Source: Prevotella sp.
Lineage (GTDB): Bacteria > Bacteroidota > Bacteroidia > Bacteroidales > Bacteroidaceae
Direction: 5' to 3'
Length of the DNA: 54,356 nucleotides
Assembly (NCBI GenBank): GCA_017428805.1
Contig: JAFRQC010000068.1
Span: 1-54,356 of the forward strand
The notes under the pieces were generated by a model. That model searched no databases, had not been told where the DNA came from, and saw nothing but the letters and a program-made list of their open reading frames with translations. Positions 32,887-39,851 of this stretch are shown here, in pieces (the first letter of the stretch is position 1; each line of letters starts with the position of its first letter). A program made the position numbers and the translations under genes.

Positions 32887-33777
32887 ATGAAATACAACAA
32901 ACAAGCACTTGACATTCCCGCTCAACTTGCCCAGTTGCAGCAGCGCGGACTCATGATTACTGATTTGACAAAAGCAGCTCAGTTCCTTAACAACGTCAGT
33001 TACTTTCGTTTCGCCGCCTATCTGCGTCCGTTGGAAGCAAATGCCATTCACCAGTTTAAGGCAGGCTCAACTTTTGAACAGGCCGAGGCTCTTTACACAT
33101 TTGATGCAGAACTGCGCAAGATTCTCTTTGCGGCTATTCAGCGCATTGAAATATCCCTGCGTTCCCGTGTCATTCACCAATTCTCATTATCACACGGACC
33201 GTTCTGGTTCTATGATGCCAGTCTCACTGTTAGTAAGTACAAATTTGCAGAAAACCTTGCGGCTCTGGAGCGGGAACTGAAAAGGACAAAGGAGGATTTT
33301 ATTGCAGAACATATCGCAAAATATGGTGATGAAGACTTCCCGCCTGCCTGGAAAATGTTGGAAGTCATTTCTTTTGGCACTCTGACAAAGCTATATATCA
33401 ATTCTTCAGACACACAGGCCAAAAAGATGATTGCTAGGAGTTTTGATGTAAAACAGGCTGAGGTCTTGGAAAGTTGGATGAAGAGCATTGTCGCACTAAG
33501 GAACACTTGCGCTCATCATGGACGTGTCTGGAATCGCATCATGCTTAAAATCCCTCAGCTACTAAACTCTCCTACAGGCAAGTGGATAATCAATACACAT
33601 ATTGACCCAAAACGTTTTTATGCCGTAGCTTGCTGCACAGCATATTGGTTGAATAGTATAGACCCCACAAATACTTTCATCAAGGATATCAAGCGGTTGC
33701 TGAGAAAATACCAAATCGTAGACCCTGCGGCAATGGGCTTTCCCTGTGGATGGAAGAAAGAACCCATTTGGAAATAG
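32887..33777 (+). CDS. Abi_2 (AbiD/AbiF-like) HEPN abortive-infection protein
   Basis: ATG at 32887 follows the promoter, and the frame extension to 32776 lies upstream of the -7 box. The 296-residue protein has the Abi_2 pattern: IPAQLAQLQQRGL, FLNNVSYFRFAAYLRPL, YTFDAELRKILFAAIQRIE. Near the C-terminus is ALRNTCAHHGRVWNR, whose RNxxxHH fits the R-x4-H HEPN ribonuclease motif. Proteins of this family cause abortive infection, presumably by RNA cleavage after phage sensing, and are related to ancestors proposed for Cas13. It is an apparently intact gene among disabled toxin genes. No antitoxin gene is fused or adjacent, so control could come from its leader RNA or a small RNA, which is speculation. 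Confidence 0.85.
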   Translation: MKYNKQALDIPAQLAQLQQRGLMITDLTKAAQFLNNVSYFRFAAYLRPLEANAIHQFKAGSTFEQAEALYTFDAELRKILFAAIQRIEISLRSRVIHQFSLSHGPFWFYDASLTVSKYKFAENLAALERELKRTKEDFIAEHIAKYGDEDFPPAWKMLEVISFGTLTKLYINSSDTQAKKMIARSFDVKQAEVLESWMKSIVALRNTCAHHGRVWNRIMLKIPQLLNSPTGKWIINTHIDPKRFYAVACCTAYWLNSIDPTNTFIKDIKRLLRKYQIVDPAAMGFPCGWKKEPIWK

Positions 33778-33915
33778 GCATAACAACGTACCTGTCACCT
33801 CGTGTTCCAAATCTTTCCGACGAAATGTGATGAATGGAAGGTAATTGATGTGTTAATTATATATAACAATAACAAAAATGTTACTCAATTATTTGGAGAT
33901 AGGCAACAAAATCGT

Positions 33916-33923
33916 TACCTTTG
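33916..33923 (+). promoter_or_regulatory. -7 element of the hicA-hicB unit
   Basis: TACCTTTG lies 25 bp before the ATG of the truncated hicA at 33949. Confidence 0.55.
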
Positions 33924-33948
33924 CAGCGTGTAAAAGCTCTTTGACATT

Positions 33949-34005
33949 ATGAAGTATTCAGAATTGAAAAGATGGCTTCGCAAGTGGCTAGAGCTTTTAC
34001 TTTAA
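33949..34005 (+). pseudogene. hicA: HicA toxin gene truncated to 18 codons
   Basis: The product is MKYSELKRWLRKWLELLL. The first 12 residues match the usual start of HicA mRNA interferases (MKYSELKR.LRK), but the rest, including the catalytic His region, is missing. The frame closes 13 bp before hicB, where a full toxin gene would be about 180 bp. An exact 11-bp inverted repeat (GTAAAAGCTCT at 33930-33940, AGAGCTTTTAC at 33990-34000) brackets the remnant, so an internal deletion or rearrangement at this repeat is plausible. It could still be translated as a leader peptide for hicB. Confidence 0.6.
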
Positions 34006-34018
34006 ACGAATTACGAAG

Positions 34019-34426
34019 ATGAAAGTAGAGGCAATAGTAGAAAGAACAGACAACGGATATTATTCCATTGCATGTGATTCCCAGATTGGCAGTTTCTGTC
34101 TTGGAGGGTTCGGCGATAGTGTGGATGAGGCAAAGGAAGACTTCATGTCTGTAGTCAGTGAAGCACAACATGAATATATTCTGGAGCATGGTAAACTGAC
34201 AGAGGATTTGAAAGAAATAGATGTGGAGTATCGGTACGACCTTCAGTCTTTCTTTAATTATTTCGACTGGATAAATATTTCCAAGTTTGCCAAGTTCGCT
34301 GGAATTAATGAGAGCAAGATGCGCCAATACAAAATCGGAGCAGCCTTTGCCGGTGAGAAGACGAAGGAAAAAATACTTTCAGCCATTCATAGGATGAGCG
34401 CGGAGCTTGCTGCCGCTTCATTATAA
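34019..34426 (+). CDS. hicB: HicB-family antitoxin with C-terminal DNA-binding domain
   Basis: The protein has 135 residues. The N-terminal half (MKVEAIVERTDNGYYSIACD, GGFGDSVDEAKEDFMSVV) is the HicB partial RNase-H-like fold that binds HicA. The C-terminal part (WINISKFAKFAGINESKMRQ, YKIGAAFAGEKTKEKILSAI) is a helix-turn-helix of the kind that autorepresses hicAB operons. The cognate toxin upstream is reduced to a stub, so the antitoxin is an orphan that may protect against HicA elsewhere or on incoming elements. A strong terminator follows. Confidence 0.82.
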   Translation: MKVEAIVERTDNGYYSIACDSQIGSFCLGGFGDSVDEAKEDFMSVVSEAQHEYILEHGKLTEDLKEIDVEYRYDLQSFFNYFDWINISKFAKFAGINESKMRQYKIGAAFAGEKTKEKILSAIHRMSAELAAASL

Positions 34427-34442
34427 AGCTTTTACACATTTG

Positions 34443-34472
34443 AACCGCTGAATTCCTTTCAGCGGTTTTTTT
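34443..34472 (+). terminator. Rho-independent terminator of hicB
   Basis: AACCGCTGAA (34443-34452) pairs with TTCAGCGGTT (34458-34467) around a 5-nt loop, ending in seven T residues. Confidence 0.88.
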
Positions 34473-34473
34473 G

Positions 34474-34562
34474 GCCTTCATACTTGGATTATCAAGCCTT
34501 CTAAATGCCAACATGTAGCCTTCTCAATGCCATTCAGAAGGCTTCGTGCTCCCAACGAGAAG
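34474..34562 (+). repeat. 22-bp-period repeat array, family B, copy 1
   Basis: Four units start at 34474, 34496, 34518 and 34540, sharing GCCTTC at the unit start and AATGCCA in the middle two. The first 80 bp recur at 35661-35740 with about 6 differences. Confidence 0.8.
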
Positions 34563-34570
34563 GCGGTATA

Positions 34571-34611
34571 AAATAAAAAGTCAATCGCCGGGCCTCACGG
34601 ATGCACGATTG
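34571..34611 (-). terminator. Hairpin terminating minus-strand transcription
   Basis: CAATCG (34611-34606 on the minus strand) pairs with CGATTG (34587-34582), followed by ACTTTTTATTTTA. It would end the nucleotidyltransferase transcript. Confidence 0.45.
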
Positions 34612-34725
34612 GAAAAAATTAATTTATACACTAAAAATTACAGTTCGCGGTCTTTCTATTCTCACGAACCGAAGAGACCAATATTAACAGTTTAATTACA
34701 AACTGTGTTTCTTTTTTTTATTTAT
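34612..34725 (+). ncRNA. Possible small structured RNA ending at a rho-independent terminator
   Basis: ACAGTTT (34687-34693) and AAACTGT (34700-34706) with a following T-rich run form a good plus-strand terminator, but no gene on this strand precedes it within the 200 bp after the hicB terminator. The DNA just upstream holds GTTCG...CGAAC and GGTC...GACC complementary segments. No -7 box is seen. A short RNA is one explanation; a relic terminator is another. Confidence 0.25.
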
Positions 34726-34785
34726 TTGGAAAGATACGGTTTATATCCAAAAAGATCTATAAAACGAGAGATTCTCTCATAATAT

Positions 34786-34950
34786 TTATGCTTTTTTAAT
34801 CATTCCCATTTTTATTTTAAAAGACTTTCTATAAATGCCACGAAGCACATTGTACCTGGGATGTTTCTCAGAGCGCACAAATCGATGATCATGCCGTGTT
34901 ATGTCAGGCTCAGTCTTAATCCAAACAAGAAAAAGCCCGCCTAGCCCTGT
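34786..34950 (-). pseudogene. Gene fragment of unknown origin
   Basis: On the minus strand 55 codons stay open between a TAG (34951) and a TAA, with no usable start. The text reads in part IKTEPDITRHDHRFVRSE, KHPRYNVLRGIYRKS, FKIKMGMIKKA. The composition looks protein-like but I do not recognise the family. It lies downstream of the nucleotidyltransferase and its damaged partner. Confidence 0.25.
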
Positions 34951-34958
34951 CTATGAAA

Positions 34959-35065
34959 TCATTTTTTATCCGCTTCTAGTTTTTGACGGGCAAGGTTCGC
35001 TAGTTGAACAATAAAATCTTCTGTTGGTTTTATCTTCGGATCCTGTTTTCCTCACTTAACCCCAT
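34959..35065 (-). pseudogene. Internally deleted HEPN toxin partner of the nucleotidyltransferase
   Basis: An ATG at 35065 overlaps the end of the nucleotidyltransferase gene and reads MGLSEENRIRR before a stop. Starts of this type (M.LSEE.R) are usual for HEPN proteins that follow MNT genes. A second frame then stays open for 30 codons to 34959 (KQDPKIKPTEDFIVQLAN, LARQKLEADKK), resembling the C-terminal helix of such proteins. A full HEPN gene would be about 400 bp, so most of the domain, including the RNase motif, is missing. The interpretation rests on short matches. Confidence 0.35.
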
Positions 35066-35385
35066 AATCTTACTCCTTCACTGATTACGTTTTGACGGAA
35101 AGGACTGGTTATACTTTTGTTCCAATCCTTTTTTGTATATAGAATGGCATTAATACACTGGTTGTAGGACCAGCCAAGTTCACGAAGAGGATAGGTATAA
35201 TCATCGATATCCTGAGAAGTTATACGTTCCTTGTCAAGCAAAATTAGCACATCCCAGTCAGAATCCTCATGGGCGTCACCTCTTGCCCTTGAGCCAAAGA
35301 GAATCACCTCGGCACCATGAGGAACTATCTGGCGGGCCTTGCCTGTGATAGCATCTATTATCTGCTTTTGCTTTTTTGCCGTCAT
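35056..35385 (-). CDS. MntA-like minimal nucleotidyltransferase (MNT/HEPN antitoxin type)
   Basis: The protein has 109 residues. The active site GSRARGDAHEDSDWDVLI is the GS-x10-DxD pattern of polymerase-beta-type minimal nucleotidyltransferases; a third acidic residue is expected in the following strand. In MNT/HEPN systems this enzyme AMPylates and silences the HEPN ribonuclease encoded next to it. Here the partner gene appears internally deleted. The gene has its own -7 box (35410). Confidence 0.8.
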   Translation of the reverse strand: MTAKKQKQIIDAITGKARQIVPHGAEVILFGSRARGDAHEDSDWDVLILLDKERITSQDIDDYTYPLRELGWSYNQCINAILYTKKDWNKSITSPFRQNVISEGVRLWG

Positions 35386-35409
35386 ATACTTCTTTCTCTA
35401 TTTCTGGGG

Positions 35410-35417
35410 CAAAGATA
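35410..35417 (-). promoter_or_regulatory. -7 element of the nucleotidyltransferase gene
   Basis: The minus strand reads TATCTTTG, 24 bp before ATG 35385. Confidence 0.5.
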
Positions 35418-35480
35418 CGAATAAAAGTTTTAAGTTCCAAACAATTTGGAGAAAAACTTATTATTAGCCGCCTCTTCCAT

Positions 35481-35610
35481 CATTAGTTTCTTCTCCCTGT
35501 TACTTTAATTAGTCCTCCCTCAGAGTTTAATTAGTTCCCCCTCTGAGTCCGGACTAACTAAAGTCCAAGAGAGGACTATCTAAAGTTCCACTCTGTAGTA
35601 ATTAAGCTCA
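35481..35610. repeat. 22-bp-period repeat array with inverted half, family C
   Basis: Three direct units with ATTAGT followed by a CTCCC-like block (about 35482, 35504, 35526) are followed by two units in the opposite orientation (GGACTAACTAAAG, GGACTATCTAAAG). The array thus forms an imperfect long palindrome centred near TCCGGA (35548-35553). It lies in the 436-bp gene-free stretch between the nucleotidyltransferase and the next LruC gene. Confidence 0.65.
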
Positions 35611-35660
35611 GGCCATATATCTTATCCCTCTATTATATTACCCATTCCGCTGAGTAACAA

Positions 35661-35748
35661 GCCTTCATGTTTGGATTATTAAGCCTTCTAAATGCCAACA
35701 TGAAACCTTCTCAATGCCATTCAGAAGCCTTCGTGCTCCCCATTGTTC
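35661..35748 (+). repeat. 22-bp-period repeat array, family B, copy 2
   Basis: The segment 35661-35740 matches 34474-34553 in about 74 of 80 bases, including AAGCCTTCTAAATGCCAACA. The two copies are direct repeats 1187 bp apart and bracket the nucleotidyltransferase locus. Confidence 0.8.
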
Positions 35749-35751
35749 TAT

Positions 35752-35781
35752 AAAAAAGAGGCGGCTACTCACGCAGCCGCC
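35752..35781 (-). terminator. Terminator of the 813-residue LruC gene
   Basis: GGCGGCT (minus strand, 35781-35775) pairs with AGCCGCC (35766-35760), followed by TCTTTTTTA. Confidence 0.78.
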
Positions 35782-35821
35782 CCCGGATTATGCAAAAATA
35801 TGTATTTGATTAAGTGATTGC

Positions 35822-38263
35822 CTACTGGAAGAGCGTTCGGCTGATTTGAGTAAGGGTGAAGTTCCGGCCCATAACCTGCAAGGTGGGTCTGCCATCCCGC
35901 TTACTGCTATTCATTTTCTTGGCATTGGCCTCGTCGAGTTCCACCTCAATGACACCGCTTGTCTTACCCGTATTGATCTTATTGCCCTGGGCGTCAAGAT
36001 CATAGTTCGGTATCACCGTGTCGATGAAGTACGGCTTGTTACCGTCAGCAAAGACGACGGTTATGTAGGAGTCATCCGTCAAATTCTCAACATAGAATGT
36101 GATATGGTCACCGGGATAGTACAAGTCAAAATCCAACGGCAAGTAATCCACACTCCAATCTGTATATGGCTTAACAGAACTTGTGCCAGCCGAAGGCCAC
36201 ATGATATCCTGAGATGCCGAAGGATAAGTAATGCGAGTGATGACGATAGGAGGCGTTATCCTTCCTGAGTATGTGGCGTTGCCGTAACGATAGTAACCGA
36301 CACTCGCCTTTTCAGCGTCCGTCAACAGATTATCATCCCACCACTGAATATCCTTATCTCCTACATAATCAGCAAACCTCGGATAAGCGACTGTCAGCGG
36401 CTTGCGCTCAACCGTCCACTTCGTAGTGTGATTAGGTACGAAGATCTTGGCAGGAGCACCACCTAAAGAAGAACCCAGAACGGCCACGTCATTACCCCAT
36501 TGCACGGCGATAGGAATCTCATGGGCATAGATAGGATCTGTATCTGCCCTGCCCGGAATCAGCTGCGACGGTGTGAAGGAACCCAAATAGACGGAATTAC
36601 GATCCTCTACGCTGCCAAAGACCGTGGAGTTCTCATTATAAGTGTTGACCATCGTTGTGATGCCCACATTAAATTTATTATGTACCTCCATGCCAGCCAC
36701 AGTGAGAGGGATCGTACCACCAGCAGCCAAAAGCGTCATTTCTACAGAGAAGGTTGGATTATTCCTCGTGGAATAATTTTCCTCTCTTATGAATTCCTTT
36801 CGGCCATCAGAATAAATCCAATAGTACTTCTTGACACCTTCTTCAAAGTTCTGGTAGATATCCACATCTAACACGACATCGTTGAAGTCAAGGTCTTCAC
36901 GTGAAGAGACGCCAAGATCCTCGCAGAAGATACGTCCGCATTGACCTGGGAAAGGAGTCTTCTCTTCTGTACCATATTTCTCTACTTTCTGTCTCTTGGT
37001 GATTTCCTTCGGATTAGCCTCCACGATACAGACAATCCAGTCGGAATAATATCCGTCGGCACAACCGACCTTCACCCACACATTACCCTGGGACTGGTCA
37101 CCGTTCACATAACGCTCCCAAACAGGATAAGCACCAGATGTTCCAGCAGGCACAACCGTCACGGAAGCCTGATTGTCGTAAGCACCGGAAGACACATAAG
37201 GAATACCATCCTCGTTGGTGCGGGGACCGTCGTGATGGATAATGTCAGTTTCATTTTTCTCTGCATTCCATATATAGTCATCCCATCCGTTGGGATCCTG
37301 GAAGATGTCGCTGGCATCAACCCTTGCCTCGTAGTCGAAACCTACAAAGCCACGGCCTGACACAGAGGAACCCAAATCCATGCCGGGATGTTGCGAGGCG
37401 AATGTAGTAGCCCATGAATCAATCGTCGATCCGCTGATAATCACATATTGGTCATTATGCTGGATGCTACCCTGACTTTCATGCCAGCCGAAACAAGCGG
37501 TACTGGAACCAACCATGAGCATGATTTCATCTTGATGGTAAACGACATGGTTGTAGTTTTCAGCTTCCCAGTCGCCGATGCCCAGCGCTGCAGCAGATGC
37601 CTCGTCTAAGGGGTAACCTGCCTGATAGGTACGACCGTCCCAGACAGTATAGTTTGTTGAGCATTGAGCATTATTGTAGTTGTTGATGTGATCATTTGAA
37701 TAGCCAGCAGTCAGCTTGTCCATGTGGTTACTGCCAATCTCCAGCTGTCCACCAAAGAGGTAAGCTTCCTTACTGTAGCCTCTGTATCCGTCCTCATCCC
37801 TCCACAGAGGACTACCACCGCCTTTATAGACATCCTGCACGAAGAAATTCGTATAAGAGACAGGCTCGTTACTTGGATATTGGTTGTACTGGAAATACAA
37901 ACGCGCACGCAGCTTCTGGCCAGAAGTCAACGGATCAGGCACATTGCTATAAGTGCGTCCCCACTCATTGGCATTGGCATTATGGCCACGGGTACCGGCT
38001 CTACTACCGGCGAGTTCTGATTCTGTAACCAAAGAGTCTTTATATATGACTTCAGTTGTACTGGAGTCAGCCAAAGACAAGTCGTTAGTGAAACCCCAGT
38101 TCTGATAGGGGTCGATCTCTCCATAAACCTCATTGAAGACTTCTTCGTAAGTCTTCACCTTCTGCTGTACGATAGGCACGTAGTCAGTTTCCTTATCAGC
38201 ACAACTGAATAAGAATGCTCCTGTGAACAGAGCCAATGCACCATTAATCAAATACTTCTTCAT
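35822..38263 (-). CDS. LruC/DUF4842-type lipoprotein
   Basis: ATG at 38263 gives MKKYLINGALALFTGAFLFSC with a lipobox at Cys21, exactly as in the two preceding paralogues; the frame begins three codons earlier. The 813-residue protein has PYQNWGFTNDLS (Trp56) and a long beta-rich region (DYEARVDASDIFQDPNGWDD). The LruC domain starts with GRIFCEDLG and holds EDLDFNDVVLDVDI, then GGTIPLTVAGMEVHNKF and IPIAVQWGNDVAVLG. About 180 extra C-terminal residues (beginning PSASQDIMWPSAGTSS) end VMGRNFTLTQISRTLFQ and look like one or two more beta domains. It is probably a surface lipoprotein. It is divergent from the LruC gene at 38453. Confidence 0.82.
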   Translation of the reverse strand: MKKYLINGALALFTGAFLFSCADKETDYVPIVQQKVKTYEEVFNEVYGEIDPYQNWGFTNDLSLADSSTTEVIYKDSLVTESELAGSRAGTRGHNANANEWGRTYSNVPDPLTSGQKLRARLYFQYNQYPSNEPVSYTNFFVQDVYKGGGSPLWRDEDGYRGYSKEAYLFGGQLEIGSNHMDKLTAGYSNDHINNYNNAQCSTNYTVWDGRTYQAGYPLDEASAAALGIGDWEAENYNHVVYHQDEIMLMVGSSTACFGWHESQGSIQHNDQYVIISGSTIDSWATTFASQHPGMDLGSSVSGRGFVGFDYEARVDASDIFQDPNGWDDYIWNAEKNETDIIHHDGPRTNEDGIPYVSSGAYDNQASVTVVPAGTSGAYPVWERYVNGDQSQGNVWVKVGCADGYYSDWIVCIVEANPKEITKRQKVEKYGTEEKTPFPGQCGRIFCEDLGVSSREDLDFNDVVLDVDIYQNFEEGVKKYYWIYSDGRKEFIREENYSTRNNPTFSVEMTLLAAGGTIPLTVAGMEVHNKFNVGITTMVNTYNENSTVFGSVEDRNSVYLGSFTPSQLIPGRADTDPIYAHEIPIAVQWGNDVAVLGSSLGGAPAKIFVPNHTTKWTVERKPLTVAYPRFADYVGDKDIQWWDDNLLTDAEKASVGYYRYGNATYSGRITPPIVITRITYPSASQDIMWPSAGTSSVKPYTDWSVDYLPLDFDLYYPGDHITFYVENLTDDSYITVVFADGNKPYFIDTVIPNYDLDAQGNKINTGKTSGVIEVELDEANAKKMNSSKRDGRPTLQVMGRNFTLTQISRTLFQ

Positions 38264-38318
38264 TGCAATCATACACTTAATAGACGTTACGTAACTTTAA
38301 ACTAAATCGATTTGGGTG

Positions 38319-38326
38319 CAAAATTA
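38319..38326 (-). promoter_or_regulatory. -7 element of the 813-residue LruC gene
   Basis: The minus strand reads TAATTTTG, 55 bp before ATG 38263. Confidence 0.5.
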
Positions 38327-38412
38327 ATCAAAATATCGATAACTTGTATCACTTTTTCTGTTAAATACTGTAAAAGGTGCGCAAATTTGTTGCTTGTATG
38401 CAATTATTTTTG

Positions 38413-38420
38413 TAATTTTG
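38413..38420 (+). promoter_or_regulatory. -7 element of the plus-strand LruC gene
   Basis: TAATTTTG lies 32 bp before ATG 38453, with TTTG at 38386-38389 as a possible -33 element. Confidence 0.55.
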
Positions 38421-38452
38421 CCCACATATTTAATAATATTAAGGAGAAAGTT

Positions 38453-39790
38453 ATGAAACATCTTAGATGGATAATTCCCGTGATAGTGGCCGTCATCCTG
38501 GTAGTGAACAGCGCTTGCAGCCCTAACCATGAACTGTTTGATGCGGAGGCCACACAGGCCATCAGCGACAGTCTGTCGCCCGTTGACTCCATAGACCACA
38601 ATCACACTTGGGTTCTGACAGACACCAGAAGCATCACGGTGAAGGCTAATATCAACGTGAATGCCCAGTGGCTGAAGATCCTGACCGCCGACCCTCGTAA
38701 GAGTGCGAATGCCGAGGTGGCCACACAGGTGATGATTACCGACGGTGAATCGGCTTCCTTGAGTTTCTGCTATCCCAAGACTCTTACCACACTCTATGCC
38801 GCACTCGTCGATGACGAGGGGCGCATTACAGTCACCGAATTCTCGCCCAACGACTATAAGGTGGACTTCTCTGCCCCCCTTTATACCAAGCAGCTCATGA
38901 CATACATCCCTCAGCCTCTGACACTCGTCTATTGCTATGAGGAAGAGATGCCCGACTATACGAACCTGAACTTCGACTATAACGACTGCGTTCTGGGTAT
39001 TTCCTACGAGCGGACTGGCGAACGGGAGATGCGCTTCCATGTAACGTTGAGTGCCGTAGGTACAAACCATCCCATGAGTGCTGCCCTCCGTCTGAAGAAT
39101 TTCAAATATAACGAGATCGATACCGTCTACACCGAGGGAGGTGCTTCGTTCAACGTGAACAGCAAGGGAGAGGAAATTCCCGAACAAGTCATCTCGCCCA
39201 ACCTGCTCAGAACCAAGGAACTGCTGCTGAAGAGCCAAAGCCAGGATAAGGAGGAGGATAAGGAGGCTGTGATCAACCTGTTTTGTGATGCCCACTGGGC
39301 TACGGGCGACTATTTGCCACCTAATGATCAATGGATGATTGATCACTGGTACTATAACGTGAGCAAGACCAGCAGTTCGGACATGAAGTATCGGACGATA
39401 GTGCCCAAAGAGGTGACCTATGTCGTGAAGTTCAAGGAATCAATGGGATTGGAGTATCTGAACTTCGACCTGCTCGATCCGTTTATCATCAAGGAGTATC
39501 TGGGCGGTACATTCGAGGTACACCAGTTTGCCTACCGCAACGACTGGGTGCTTAAGAATTATAAGATTGCAGAGGAAATCGTAAAACTGCCTTGGGCACT
39601 GATTATCCCTTACAAGAAGTTCCGCCACCCGTTGGATGGCGTAAACATCGGATTCAAGAAGAAAGGGACACAAGGCTTTGGCGCCTACAGTAGCGTGACA
39701 GGTCACACCTTCGGCGAATGGTCCATGAACCAAAAACTCGCTAATGACTGGTACCTGAACGAATACGCTACAGAGAACCAGGTGTATTAA
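38453..39790 (+). CDS. LruC/DUF4842-like lipoprotein, divergent member
   Basis: ATG at 38453 follows the promoter; the frame extends to 38312 but that part is upstream of the -7 box. The 445-residue protein starts MKHLRWIIPVIVAVILVVNS and has a lipobox Cys22. The N-terminal motif is degenerate here (DHNHTWVLTDTRS). The domain has DYTNLNFDYNDCVLGISYER, the acidic F-D-[YF]-N-D core, then MSAALRLKNFKYNEID. It is the only member of the five on the plus strand. It converges on the next paralogue with a 40-bp palindromic repeat between them. Confidence 0.75.
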   Translation: MKHLRWIIPVIVAVILVVNSACSPNHELFDAEATQAISDSLSPVDSIDHNHTWVLTDTRSITVKANINVNAQWLKILTADPRKSANAEVATQVMITDGESASLSFCYPKTLTTLYAALVDDEGRITVTEFSPNDYKVDFSAPLYTKQLMTYIPQPLTLVYCYEEEMPDYTNLNFDYNDCVLGISYERTGEREMRFHVTLSAVGTNHPMSAALRLKNFKYNEIDTVYTEGGASFNVNSKGEEIPEQVISPNLLRTKELLLKSQSQDKEEDKEAVINLFCDAHWATGDYLPPNDQWMIDHWYYNVSKTSSSDMKYRTIVPKEVTYVVKFKESMGLEYLNFDLLDPFIIKEYLGGTFEVHQFAYRNDWVLKNYKIAEEIVKLPWALIIPYKKFRHPLDGVNIGFKKKGTQGFGAYSSVTGHTFGEWSMNQKLANDWYLNEYATENQVY

Positions 39791-39809
39791 TTCCCGAAAA
39801 CATACATTT

Positions 39810-39848
39810 GATCAGACCACCCCTACCCCTCCTACTCAGGAGGGGAAG
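39810..39848 (+). repeat. Dispersed 40-bp palindromic repeat, copy 2 (intergenic)
   Basis: It begins GATCAGACCACCCCTACCCC and ends CTACTCAGGAGGGGAAG, 20 bp after a plus-strand stop codon. The CCCTCCT/AGGAGGG hairpin could end transcription from both sides. Confidence 0.85.
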
Positions 39849-39851
39849 AAA

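Noticed and set aside
38312..38452. Longer start of the plus-strand LruC lipoprotein
   Set aside because: The extension overlaps both divergent -7 boxes, and the lipobox signal begins at ATG 38453.
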